Assembly (NCBI GenBank): GCA_036504595.1
Contig: DASXUX010000052.1
Span: 124,001 to 188,000, forward strand
DNA: 64,000 nt
DNA from: DASXUX01 sp036504595
Lineage (GTDB): Bacteria; Planctomycetota; SZUA-567; H5-PLA8
Direction of reading: 5' to 3'
Position 1 is the stretch's first letter; each line of letters opens with the position of its first letter. Both the position numbers and the translations under genes were made by a program. The notes under the pieces were generated by a model. It worked only from the letters and a program-made list of their open reading frames with translations. It did no database searches and was not told where the DNA came from. This document shows positions 51,086 to 60,927 of the stretch, piece after piece.

Positions 51086-51170
51086 CTTCAACACAGAGGA
51101 CACGGAGGACACAGAGGTTCACAGAGTGTTTTTTGTTCTGTGTTTCTCCGTGTTCTCTGCGACTCTGAAG
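51086..51170. terminator. Long reiterated hairpin between convergent genes (family G)
   Basis: CTTCA at 51086 pairs with TGAAG at 51166, and CAGAGGACACGGAG pairs with CTCCGTGTTCTCTG, around an internal TGTTTTTTGTTCTG. The words ACACAGAGGACAC are reiterated. With convergent genes on both sides, it probably ends both transcripts. Confidence 0.55.
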
Positions 51171-51215
51171 TGAATTGGTAGAATGGCCGGGCTCCCGGCC
51201 TGAGCAACGCCTGCG

Positions 51216-51668
51216 CTATGCGCGTTTGTCGTTTGAGTTACCCGTTGCGCCGACTTCGTCTGTGAGCGCGTTTCCGGTGCGGTCGCGGCGGGGGTTAACG
51301 ATGTACGCGGCGGCGATAAAAACTATGAACCAGAAGGCGTTGGCGACTGCGAAAAGCGGGTCGTTCAACTGAGTCCACACTGCGCAGGTTCCTAGAAAAA
51401 TCAGCGAGACCAGCAGGAGCACCAGAGCGAAAAAGCGCTGGATGCCGATGCGAGGGATCACGAAGCCTGCGGCGATCAGGACCAGCGCCCAGAAAACATT
51501 GCACCACATCCACAGGGACTTGCCGCGCAGGCACCAGAAGAGAGCCATCACGATGAAAGGGCCGGCCGCTACACAACATGCGATCGAGACGACGCGCACG
51601 ACGGAGGGCTTGCGGATGAACTCGCGCAGGTCGCTCCAAAAGGACGGGGCGGCGGTGGAATCGCTCAC
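51216..51668 (-). CDS. Four-helix membrane protein of unknown function
   Basis: A 150-aa protein beginning with a short hydrophilic part (DSTAAPSFWSDLREFIRKPSVV) and then four membrane helices: VVSIACCVAAGPFIVMALFW, WCNVFWALVLIAAGFVIP, FFALVLLLVSLIFLGTC and FAVANAFWFIVFIAAAYIV. The tail is polar and basic. GTG 51668 follows AAGGAA at good spacing; the frame stays open to an ATG at 51764, but that extension lacks signal and conservation features. No family is recognised. Confidence 0.6.
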   Translation of the reverse strand: MSDSTAAPSFWSDLREFIRKPSVVRVVSIACCVAAGPFIVMALFWCLRGKSLWMWCNVFWALVLIAAGFVIPRIGIQRFFALVLLLVSLIFLGTCAVWTQLNDPLFAVANAFWFIVFIAAAYIVNPRRDRTGNALTDEVGATGNSNDKRA

Positions 51669-51824
51669 GGCATGAGTTCCTTGAGGCTGATTTCGCCCAA
51701 CGTTACAGCAGGCTTCGGCGTTGAGCAAGGAACCACTCATATTCTGTGGTTCGCGGGGCGGCAAGACGCCACTGCGTTCTTCTCGTTCGTCGGTTCCTTC
51801 ACTCTCCGTGGCTGGGCCGCTCCC

Positions 51825-53585
51825 TTACGGTCGCGGTTCTGAGGGCTTGCGTTTGGGGAAGGTGGCGAAGAACCATGGGGCGGGCGGAAGCTGGTCGGGA
51901 AGTTTGCCGAGTTTGACGGCGTCCTGGACGAGGGCGTTGGCGCGTTGGGCGGTCCAGGGGTCGAGGCGGGCGAGCCAATAGTTGCGGATGAGTTCGGGAT
52001 TCTCGAAGCCGGCCTGGGACTCGTCGATGAGGGTTTTCAGTTTCGCAACCAACTGCTCGATCGGGACGCCTGCGCGGACGGCGGGGTAGAGGTCGAGGAT
52101 CGCGGGTTCGGCGATAGCATCCAAGTAACTGTCGGTAAACTCATCGTGGCGAATGAAACTCACGACAGGGCAGCGAGTGTCGAATGTAATCGCCCATTTC
52201 TTATCGCCACTCGCCTCCAACCTTCGGCGAACCTCCAGCAGAGTGTCACGGATTAGGCAGTCTCTGACGTGCTTCACATTCGGGGCGCTGTTTACGGAAT
52301 CGGTTGGCTGGGGCAGGTTCGCCTCCGGAATGAAGCTCGCGAATATGCGGCTTTTGGATTTCACTGCGCTTAGGGCCGCTTTTTCATACATTTGGTAGCC
52401 GGCGGAATGATTGGCGGGCGGCTCGACGTAGCTGAAACTGATTGGCGTTTCGAGTGCGATCGCCGCTTTCGCGAGTTCCGGCACGGCGTGCGGGGTTCGC
52501 AGGAATTGCTTGCGCTCGGATATCGCAGACGCACGACAGCGGATCGACAACCGTCCGGGCCCGGCGACTGCCGTTACGGAATTGCACCACGGCAGAAAAT
52601 TGGATTCTTTTCCGCGTGCGCAAAAGCGCTGCGTTTCGTCCAGTGTCCACGGCGCTTCGCCCTCGCGAACGGGCAGGTCTACGATTTCCTGGGTCAGTTC
52701 GAGGTGGCTCGTGCGCGAACTGACGATGATGACATTGCCGCGAGCAGTGGGCTCCAGGTTGGCCAGCTTTGCGACCCATAACAGAGTCAGGCCGATTTTC
52801 ATATCTGTGACACGCAGGTTGATCGGAATCTTCAGCATCTCCGAATTGGGAACGAAATTGAGCCAGGGCTTATGTTCGTCGCGGGCATCGAGGATCACGT
52901 CTGTGTGAGCTTCGTCTGAAAGCTGCCGCAGGACGGTTGCGAGCGGCACGTTCACCCAATTGTGGGTGACTTTCGTCTCGTCTAGACGCTGAAGGAGAGC
53001 CGGGCTCGGCGGGCGACAGCGGGCGGGGGCGGACTCGCAAATGGCATCGACGTTCATGACGAGAATGGGTTCGGTCGGGGCGAGGAGGAACATGGCTTCG
53101 ATCGCGGCGGCGATGAGCAAGATCGGGAGAATGCTGGCGAAGGCGGACGGGCGGCGCTTGGCGGATGTGTCCAAGCGCGCTCGATGCCAGCTCGCAGCGA
53201 CGAGGCCGACGAGGACCAGCAGCAAGACGATCTGCGGGACGTAGCGGACGACCGGGAGCCAATCGACATCGACGTAACGCAGCAGAGCGGACTGGCGCCA
53301 GCGGGCGGCCAGAACTTCAAGAAGCCAGAGGAGCAGGACCGTGACTGGCCAGCGAAGAGGTTCCGCGTGCCAAACGCAGCGGAGGGCAATGAGCGCGGAC
53401 CAAAGCCACAACACGGCGCACGCCGAAGCGGCCATGATCGCTCCGGCGCGGAGTTCGTGCGCGAGGGCGTTGGTCGCATCGGCCCAGATCGCGAGTCCGA
53501 CACAGGTGCCAAACGCGAGCACTGCCAGCGCGTGGACGGCGGCGGCGCTGCGGCCCTGGCCGGAAGTGGGCTTGTCCGAAGGCAT
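51825..53585 (-). CDS. Membrane protein with STN (secretin/TonB short N-terminal)-like domain
   Basis: A 586-aa protein with about five membrane helices in the first ~180 residues, then a periplasmic region. Residues about 205-295 (NWVNVPLATVLRQLSDEAHTDVILDARD, IPINLRVTDMKIGLTLLWVAKLANLEPTARGNVIIVSS) match the STN fold found in secretins and TonB receptors and common in planctomycete proteins. The C-terminal ~280 residues are not recognised and end in a Pro/Lys-rich tail. There is no secretin barrel. A role in a secretion- or sensor-type complex is possible but not shown. Confidence 0.75.
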   Translation of the reverse strand: MPSDKPTSGQGRSAAAVHALAVLAFGTCVGLAIWADATNALAHELRAGAIMAASACAVLWLWSALIALRCVWHAEPLRWPVTVLLLWLLEVLAARWRQSALLRYVDVDWLPVVRYVPQIVLLLVLVGLVAASWHRARLDTSAKRRPSAFASILPILLIAAAIEAMFLLAPTEPILVMNVDAICESAPARCRPPSPALLQRLDETKVTHNWVNVPLATVLRQLSDEAHTDVILDARDEHKPWLNFVPNSEMLKIPINLRVTDMKIGLTLLWVAKLANLEPTARGNVIIVSSRTSHLELTQEIVDLPVREGEAPWTLDETQRFCARGKESNFLPWCNSVTAVAGPGRLSIRCRASAISERKQFLRTPHAVPELAKAAIALETPISFSYVEPPANHSAGYQMYEKAALSAVKSKSRIFASFIPEANLPQPTDSVNSAPNVKHVRDCLIRDTLLEVRRRLEASGDKKWAITFDTRCPVVSFIRHDEFTDSYLDAIAEPAILDLYPAVRAGVPIEQLVAKLKTLIDESQAGFENPELIRNYWLARLDPWTAQRANALVQDAVKLGKLPDQLPPAPWFFATFPKRKPSEPRP

Positions 53586-53797
53586 GGGGGAATGTTATGG
53601 ACTTTCGGAGAATGGCGCAAGGTGGACAAAGGTGGCCGGAGGCAGCAGCGCAGGGCACGACAGCTCTTCATTAACCAAATAAAATGTAAAAAAGTATGCA
53701 ACATTTTTGGTTCTGAAACGTCAGTATATTTGGAGGGTTGGTTAGATAATCTGTCCTGACAGAATGGCTCTCTTACGGTTGACCGGGGATAGGGTTG

Positions 53798-54203
53798 TGC
53801 ACAGGTGCACTTTCTTACAGAGTTGAAAACGGGCAGGGTTCGGGGTTCAGGGTTCAGGGCGGAGGAGAAGCGGGACAATTTGGCAGAATGTCCTACGCAT
53901 GGTGCAGGTTTGGACGGAATGCACGGCGAAGCTGAAGGCTGAATCCATCGGTCTGCAAACGGAAAACGGCGCAGACCGATGGCACCCACTGCACAGGTGC
54001 ACTTTTTTACAGAGTTGAGAATAGCAGGGTTCAGGGTTCGGGGTTCAGGGCGGCGGAGAAGCGGGACAATTTGGCAAAATGTCCTACGCATGGTGCAGGT
54101 TTGGACGGAAATGCACGGCGAAGCTGGTGGCTGAGTCCATCGGTCTGCAAACGGAAAAGGCGCAGACCGATGGCACCCACTGCACAGGTGCACTTTTTTA
54201 CAG
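53798..54203. repeat. Tandem ~190-bp repeat, two units plus a partial third
   Basis: TGCACAGGTGCACTTT starts units at 53798, 53990 and 54181, giving periods of 192 and 191 bases with small differences. Each full unit contains a reiterated GGGTTCAGGG tract, the word GGGACAATTTGGCA, and a 10-bp hairpin (ATCGGTCTGC paired with GCAGACCGAT). The whole gap between the STN-domain gene and dnaG (53586-54385) lacks a gene; its first 170 bases hold an AT-rich patch with an imperfect AACCAAA/TTTGGTT inverted repeat. Confidence 0.9.
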
Positions 54204-54310
54204 GAATGGGGTTTGAAAATCCGTCTATGGCTTGACTTCCGGGGCGCGATATGCTTTTTTGAAGTCTCCGGGCGGAACATCATCCGTGACCAACTTCGTC
54301 TAGAGGGCTC

Positions 54311-54385
54311 GACGCAATCCGGGAGGATTGCGCTACTTGGCTGTTCGACGCAATCCGGGAGGATTGCGCTACAGGATTGCGCTAC
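54311..54385. repeat. Repeated palindromic GCAATCC-GGGA-GGATTGC element before dnaG (family E)
   Basis: Two full copies (54311-54336 and 54347-54372) and one half copy (54373-54385) lie directly upstream of the dnaG start codon. Each full copy is a 7-bp hairpin with a GGGA loop followed by GCTAC. The half copy ends exactly at the ATG, and its AGGA is nine bases before the ATG, so it supplies the ribosome-binding site. A further copy precedes rpoD. Confidence 0.85.
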
Positions 54386-56272
54386 ATGAGTGAACGATTT
54401 TCGGAAGACTTGAAACGCCGGGTGTTGGCGGCGAATAACCTCGTGGACGTGGTCCAGGCATCGGTCGGCAAGCTGATCCGGGCTGGGCGCAACCTGAAGG
54501 CGTGCTGCCCGTTTCACGACGAGAAGACGCCGTCGTTCAACGTCAACGCCGAAGGGCAATTCTTCTACTGCTTCGGCTGCAGCAAAGGCGGCGACGTGAT
54601 CACTTTTGTCATGCTTCGCGACCGCGTCAGCTTCCCCGAAGCGTTCCGCATTCTGGCCGACCGCGCCGGAATCCAGATTGAGAGCGATCCGCGCGCGGCC
54701 GAACAGTACGTCAAAGAAAAGGGATTCAAGGACTATCTGTACCGGCTGAACGAAGTCGCGGCGGACTTTTATCGCGAGCAACTTCACACCGGCGTCGGCA
54801 AGGCCGCTCGCGAGTACTTGGGCAAGCGCGGGCTGTCGGAAGAGACGTGCGAGAAGTTCCGCATCGGCTACGCGCCCGCCGGCGGTTCCCCGCTGATGGC
54901 GCGCCTGCAAAGCCAGAAAGCTCCGGTGAAGGCTATCGTGGCCGCGGGGCTGGCCTCACAGCGCGACGATGGGACGGCGCGCGACTTCTTCTACGACCGG
55001 GTGATCTTCCCGATCAGCGACATCGAGGGACGCGTGATTGCCTTCGGCGGGCGCATCATGGGCGACGGCGAGCCGAAGTATTTGAACACGCGCGACACGC
55101 TGCTCTTCAGCAAGACTTCCACGGTTTACGGCTTGGACCACGCATGCCAGGAGATTCGCAATTCGAACCAGGCGGTCATCGTCGAAGGCTATACGGACGT
55201 GATGATGTGCCACCAGTTCGGCGTGACGAACGTCGTCGCCTGTTTGGGCACGGCGATCACGGCCGAACACATCAAGCAATTGCGCCGGGTCGCCGACGAA
55301 CTTCTGATCATGACAGACTCCGACGCCGCCGGCGCCAAGGCCAGCGAGCGAAGCCTGACGGTGCTCTTTCAGGAGCAAATGAAGGCTCGAATCGCTCGGT
55401 TGCCCGGCGCGGACAAAGACCCCTGCGATTTTCTGCTCGCAAAAGGCAAAGATGCGTTCTTGGAGGCGCTGAAAACCCCGCTGGACCTGTTCGAGTTCAA
55501 ATTTGCGTCGGTCGTCAAGAAATACGACCTGGGCACGCCGGCCGGCCGCGCCGATGCCGCTCACGACCTGATGGGGCTAATCTCGCTTCTTTCTGATTCT
55601 GTTGCGAAAAATTCATATCGGCGCGAGGTGATGAAGCGTCTAAACATTGACGAGCGGGAATTGCTGTATTCGCCAGCGCCGGTGGTGCCGGCCTCCGTGC
55701 CGGCCAATGGCACCGATGTCCCTGCCGGCACGGAGGCCGGCGCTACCCCCACGCCAGAAAGCGACGTGGCCGTCAGCGAACGAGAGCTCTTACGGTTTTT
55801 GTTCCATGAACCGGCCTGGTTTGAAAAGGTCCTGACCGCGGTGGACTTGGCGTCGCTATCCGGAAGGCCGGAGCGGTTGATCGGCCAGGCGATCCTGGAG
55901 GCTTTGGCAGAAGGAGGCTTGCCGCCATCGGCGGAAATCCTGCACAATGCGGCGCCGGGAGAAATTGTGGCCAGAGAAGTCTTGCAGAGGCTCCGCGAAC
56001 AAGCCGATGATGGTATAGTAAAGGAGGGTGCACGAGCTTTATGCGTGGCGCTGGCCGCAGCTCCGCCCAAGACGTTAAAGCTCGACCAGCAGCAGAGGTT
56101 CGACATACAGCTTCGACTCATCCTCAAGGACAGGCTCTATGCCAGACATAAAGAAGCCAACCTGCGGCTGACTCGGGCAAAGTTGCAAGGGAACGCTCAA
56201 GAAGAGGCGGCGGCATACCAGGAAGTGGTGGAGTTCAGGCGGGAAATTGCGAAGTTGAAGTCGATGCCTTAA
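54386..56272 (+). CDS. dnaG: DNA primase
   Basis: A 628-aa primase that makes RNA primers at replication forks. The zinc-binding domain has CCPFHDEKTPSFNV and FYCFGCSKGGD (CHC2 type). The catalytic core follows, with the DnaG motif ending in RVIAFGGRIMGDGEPKYLNTRDT and the TOPRIM domain: the metal Glu in VIVEGYTDVM and the DxD in LIMTDSDAAGAKAS. A ~30-residue linker before the C-terminal helicase-binding region reads PASVPANGTDVPAGTEAGAT and is encoded by two inverted copies of a GC-rich palindromic element. ATG 54386 follows a repeat copy. rpoD lies downstream, as in macromolecular-synthesis operons. Confidence 0.95.
   Translation: MSERFSEDLKRRVLAANNLVDVVQASVGKLIRAGRNLKACCPFHDEKTPSFNVNAEGQFFYCFGCSKGGDVITFVMLRDRVSFPEAFRILADRAGIQIESDPRAAEQYVKEKGFKDYLYRLNEVAADFYREQLHTGVGKAAREYLGKRGLSEETCEKFRIGYAPAGGSPLMARLQSQKAPVKAIVAAGLASQRDDGTARDFFYDRVIFPISDIEGRVIAFGGRIMGDGEPKYLNTRDTLLFSKTSTVYGLDHACQEIRNSNQAVIVEGYTDVMMCHQFGVTNVVACLGTAITAEHIKQLRRVADELLIMTDSDAAGAKASERSLTVLFQEQMKARIARLPGADKDPCDFLLAKGKDAFLEALKTPLDLFEFKFASVVKKYDLGTPAGRADAAHDLMGLISLLSDSVAKNSYRREVMKRLNIDERELLYSPAPVVPASVPANGTDVPAGTEAGATPTPESDVAVSERELLRFLFHEPAWFEKVLTAVDLASLSGRPERLIGQAILEALAEGGLPPSAEILHNAAPGEIVAREVLQRLREQADDGIVKEGARALCVALAAAPPKTLKLDQQQRFDIQLRLILKDRLYARHKEANLRLTRAKLQGNAQEEAAAYQEVVEFRREIAKLKSMP
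55682..55746. repeat. Two inverted GC-rich palindromic elements inside dnaG (family F)
   Basis: GTGCCGGCCTCCGTGCCGGC (from 55686) and, 14 bases later, GCCGGCACGGAGGCCGGC (from 55724) lie in opposite orientation, so the pair can form one long hairpin. Both are in frame, and the second copy is identical over 28 bases to the one in actE. Confidence 0.85.
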
Positions 56273-56397
56273 CGGAATTTAGGAGGAAGATCGGGACATT
56301 GAAAGTATCGGCCACAAATGTGTGACTGTAGAGTTGGAGCGGGGTATACGTCTTAGCTTTTGAGTAGCGCGATCGGCATGGATTGCGCGGAGAAGAT

Positions 56398-56423
56398 CAC
56401 GCAATCCGGGAGGATTGCGCCAC
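56398..56423. repeat. Palindromic GCAATCC-GGGA-GGATTGC element before rpoD (family E)
   Basis: One copy, differing only in its tail (GCCAC instead of GCTAC), in the same orientation as the copies before dnaG. It ends just before the GGAGGAG that serves rpoD. Confidence 0.85.
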
Positions 56424-56437
56424 GGAGGAGTTTTAAC

Positions 56438-58135
<1,698 letters not shown>

Positions 58136-58161
58136 CGGCAGGGGTCAGGGTTCAGGGTTCA

Positions 58162-58188
58162 GGGCCGCAGAAGAATGCGGCCCTTTTT
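58162..58188 (+). terminator. Rho-independent terminator after rpoD
   Basis: GGGCCGCA pairs with TGCGGCCC around GAAGAA and is followed by TTTTT. It is preceded by reiterated GGGTTCAGGG (family C), also found within the ~190-bp tandem repeat at 53.8-54.2 kb. Confidence 0.92.
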
Positions 58189-58223
58189 CGGGCTAGGTGC
58201 ATTAGCGTTTTGGTAGGTTCGGG

Positions 58224-58229
58224 TATAAT
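58224..58229 (+). promoter_or_regulatory. -10 element of the promoter for the Lys/Glu-rich protein gene
   Basis: A perfect TATAAT lies 65 bases before the start codon and just after the rpoD terminator. The -35 region at suitable spacing (around TTAGCG, 58202-58207) is weak. Confidence 0.5.
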
Positions 58230-58294
58230 CTAGCACCTTCAGCGAAGTCCAACATTGGAGCGTCTTTCGGGACGCAAACTATAGGAGGGGGAGT

Positions 58295-58774
58295 ATGAGG
58301 AACACTCTGCCGTTCGTGCTCGTAGCATTGCTGTGCGTCAGCGGCGCCAGTTTGAGGGCGGAAGACGCAAAGCCCGCGGAAACCAAGAAGGTCAAGAAGG
58401 GCGAAGAGCGGCTTTACCCGCGTGGGCCGGAAGTGGAGAAGCTCAAAACCGAACTGGGCCTGACCGACGACCAGATCGCTCGGATCAAAACGGCCATCGC
58501 CGACGTGAACAAGAAACACGAGGAGCTCAGCGCGCGTGCGGAAGTCAAAGCCGCCGAAGAAGCCGTGGAGAAAGCCAAGGCCGCTCTGAAAGCCGCCGAG
58601 GAGAAGGAAAAAGCCGCGTCAGACAATTTTGACCTGAACGAAGAACACAAGAAGGCGATCTACGCCAACATTCCAGACGACAAGAAGGAAAAGGCTCAGG
58701 AGGTCATCCACTATCACCCGAAGGTCGAGAAGAAGGCTAAGAAAGACGCCAAGGCCGAAGTCGAAAAGAAGTAA
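58295..58774 (+). CDS. Secreted Lys/Glu-rich helical protein
   Basis: A 159-aa protein with a signal peptide (RNTLPFVLVALLCVSGASLRAED). The mature part is highly charged and helical. It contains KLKTELGLTDDQIARIKTAIADVNKK, which resembles the LTxxQ motif of periplasmic CpxP/Spy-type helical proteins, then a coiled coil (AEEAVEKAKAALKAAEEKEKAA) and a Lys-rich tail (VEKKAKKDAKAEVEKK). AGGAGGGGGAGT precedes the ATG, a very strong site with a good -10, suggesting high expression. A periplasmic chaperone-like or envelope structural role is possible; not established. Confidence 0.8.
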   Translation: MRNTLPFVLVALLCVSGASLRAEDAKPAETKKVKKGEERLYPRGPEVEKLKTELGLTDDQIARIKTAIADVNKKHEELSARAEVKAAEEAVEKAKAALKAAEEKEKAASDNFDLNEEHKKAIYANIPDDKKEKAQEVIHYHPKVEKKAKKDAKAEVEKK

Positions 58775-58851
58775 GGATGGTGGCACGTTTGCGTTCGCGC
58801 GGCTTCTTGCGCGAACTCAAGCGTGCCGAGGACGCTTGTTTGCACGCTCGA

Positions 58852-58875
58852 GTCCGCGCAAAAGGACGCGCGGAC
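58852..58875. repeat. Hairpin between convergent genes
   Basis: GTCCGCGC pairs with GCGCGGAC around an 8-base loop, and the words AAGCGTGC and GCACGCT recur around it. Probably part of the transcription end of the flanking convergent genes; no U-run is present. Confidence 0.35.
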
Positions 58876-58890
58876 ACAAGCGTGCTACCG

Positions 58891-60798
58891 TCACATGCGA
58901 TTTATTCTTTCCAAGGCTGTCGCAGCCAGCGCCAGCATCTCGCCAGCCGACTGCAGCCGCTTTTCGATGGGGCGCTCAAGCAACTTGGCGCAGAGTTCGT
59001 CCACTTCGCCGGGGATTCCTGCGGCGGCAGTGCTGGGCGGCGGAACGGCGGCGCTCAGCACCAACTGGCGCGAGACCATCACGTTCTCACCCAGGAACAG
59101 GCGCTTGCCGGTCAGCATTTCATGCAGCACGACCCCCAGCGAGAACAGATCGCTGGCAGGGCTGAGCTTCTCGGTTCCGGACGTGAGTTGCTCCGGAGAA
59201 CAGTATGGCACTGTTCCGGCGAGCGGAGGACTGCCGGAGCGCCGCTTGTCACCGCCCTTCCCCGCTCGCGCCATGGTGAAATCGGACAGGAGCGCGTGCG
59301 GCGCACCCAGGTCGCCAGGCTTCGCGTCGCGACTGCTTTGCAGAACGGACCTCTGCAGGAGAATGTTGCCAGGCTTGACATCCAGATGCACGACTCCAGC
59401 CTCGTGCGCAAAACCGAGCGCCTCGGCCGTCTGCATCGCAACCTGAACGGCATAGGCTGGCGGCAGCGGACCGCGCTCCTGCATGACGCGGTCGAGCGAG
59501 GGGCCATCCACAAGTTGCATAGTCAGAAACTGGTACTTCTGTTCGACGCCGAAGTCATAGATCGTGATGATGTGCGGATGAGACAGCCGCGCCGCCGTGC
59601 GCGCTTCGTTCCAGAACATTTCCTCCAGTTGGGGGTCTTCCGCCAAATCGCGCCGCAGAACCTTCAGGGCCACGCGCCGGTCGAGCACCGGATCGTGAGC
59701 CTCATAGACCACGCCTTGGCCGCCGTGGCCAAGTTCCTTGTGGACCGTGTAGCGGTTGAGCGCAAAGGGCAGCTTCGGCACTGGACCGGCCGTCGATCGC
59801 GATGTGCGAACGCTGCGAAGCCGCTCCAGGACGGCCTCGTCTTCGGCCCCCAATGCTTCGTTGCCGATGGCTGCCGTCGCGTCCAGCCCTGCATCGGTAT
59901 CCGTGCTTTCATCGGTATTCTGAGTGGCCTGCACCACGCGATCGTCGCCGGGTTTGTCTTGCGTCGCGGCTTCCAGCGCCAACAGCATCGCTGTGGCATC
60001 GGGAAAGCGGTCTTCGGGCTTGGGCGCCATCGCTCGCAAGATCATCTTTTCCAGCAACGGCGAAACGTCCGGAGCCACGTGCGATGGCGGGACGAATTCC
60101 GCGCGCTGAATGCGCCTGAAAAGCTGCGTGTAACGCTCGGCTCTCGGCGCATGACGGTTCTCCGCAACGACGAACGGATGCCGGCCCGTCAGCAATTCGT
60201 AAAGAATCACGCCGAGCGCGAAGCAGTCCGCCGCCGGGCCCGCCTGTTCGCCGGCGGTTTGCTCGGGCGACATGTACAGCGGCGTGCCGATGATGTGCCC
60301 CATCTGCGTCACGGTCGACGCATCGCGCAGGCGCGCCAGACCGAAGTCGCTGAGCAGCGCCACGCCATCGTGGATGAGCACGTTCGTGGGTTTCAGATCC
60401 CGGTGCACAACGCCGGCCGCGTGCGCGAAGGCCAGTCCGCGGCACACATCGCTCGCCCACTGCAGCGCGTCAGCGCGCTTGATGCCCTTCTGCATCGCGT
60501 CTTGCAGCGTTCCGCCGCGGATCAGGCGCATGGCAAAGTAGTAGTACGGCGTCTGAGCCCCCGCCGCGTAAACGGGGACGATGTTTGGATGCTCCAGAAT
60601 CGCCAGCGCTTCGGCCTCGCGGATAAAACGCTTGATGTTTTCGCCGGGCGTGAAGATGCCTTCTTCCAGCACCTTCAGCGCGACCTTGCGCCGCAGCGAA
60701 ACCTGCTGCGCCTCATAGACGCACGCCATGCTGCCCTGCCCGAGCACGGTCTCAATCTGAAAGTCGCCAAGAATTTCGCCGGTCAAATCGGCGTCCAC
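58891..60798 (-). CDS. Ser/Thr protein kinase with two kinase domains, the second degenerate
   Basis: A 635-aa soluble protein with two Hanks-type domains. Domain 1 (about residues 11-275) is complete: VLGQGSMACVYEA, VALKVLEEG, VVHRDLKPTNVLI, DFGLA and GTPLYMSPEQ. A ~75-residue acidic linker follows. Domain 2 (about 350-630) keeps ELGHGGQGVVYEA and VALKVLRRD, but HRD is HLD (VVHLDVKPGNILL) and DFG is DFT (LSDFTMARA), so its activity is doubtful although the Asp residues remain. No membrane helix is seen. The pairing suggests that the second domain is regulatory or a pseudokinase. It is divergent from the NAD-salvage operon. Confidence 0.88.
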   Translation of the reverse strand: MDADLTGEILGDFQIETVLGQGSMACVYEAQQVSLRRKVALKVLEEGIFTPGENIKRFIREAEALAILEHPNIVPVYAAGAQTPYYYFAMRLIRGGTLQDAMQKGIKRADALQWASDVCRGLAFAHAAGVVHRDLKPTNVLIHDGVALLSDFGLARLRDASTVTQMGHIIGTPLYMSPEQTAGEQAGPAADCFALGVILYELLTGRHPFVVAENRHAPRAERYTQLFRRIQRAEFVPPSHVAPDVSPLLEKMILRAMAPKPEDRFPDATAMLLALEAATQDKPGDDRVVQATQNTDESTDTDAGLDATAAIGNEALGAEDEAVLERLRSVRTSRSTAGPVPKLPFALNRYTVHKELGHGGQGVVYEAHDPVLDRRVALKVLRRDLAEDPQLEEMFWNEARTAARLSHPHIITIYDFGVEQKYQFLTMQLVDGPSLDRVMQERGPLPPAYAVQVAMQTAEALGFAHEAGVVHLDVKPGNILLQRSVLQSSRDAKPGDLGAPHALLSDFTMARAGKGGDKRRSGSPPLAGTVPYCSPEQLTSGTEKLSPASDLFSLGVVLHEMLTGKRLFLGENVMVSRQLVLSAAVPPPSTAAAGIPGEVDELCAKLLERPIEKRLQSAGEMLALAATALERINRM

Positions 60799-60874
60799 GG
60801 TATGACCCTCTAGGATGCGGCTGGCATCATACGCAAAGGCCGCGCGGCTCCAATTGCGATTTCATGTTATACCC

Positions 60875-60912
60875 TTGACGCCGGCCGCTTCTTAGTGTAT
60901 ACTACACACTAA
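60875..60912 (+). promoter_or_regulatory. Promoter of the NAD-salvage operon overlapped by a probable NrtR operator
   Basis: TTGACG (60875-60880) and TATACT (60898-60903) are separated by 17 bases, a good sigma-70 promoter. The -10 lies inside the inverted repeat TTAGTGT-(7)-ACACTAA (60892-60912). NrtR, encoded two genes downstream, typically binds such TTAGT-type palindromes, so repression of the operon by its own product is likely. Confidence 0.7.
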
Positions 60913-60927
60913 ACAAGGAGAGCACAC

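Noticed and set aside
53788..53812. DnaA-box-like TTGTGCACA near dnaG
   Set aside because: It deviates from the DnaA consensus, is part of the tandem repeat boundary and is not clustered with other boxes, so no origin is called.
53054..54910. Minus-strand open frame of 618 codons
   Set aside because: It runs through the tandem repeat, dnaG antisense and part of the STN-domain gene in another frame; no motif and very uneven composition.
55660..55760. Possible frameshift or foreign insertion disrupting dnaG
   Set aside because: The palindromic pair keeps the frame open and the C-terminal region continues normally, so the gene is considered intact.
58777..60813. Plus-strand open frame of 678 codons
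   Set aside because: Antisense to the double kinase, which has clear kinase motifs; composition is that of a shadow.
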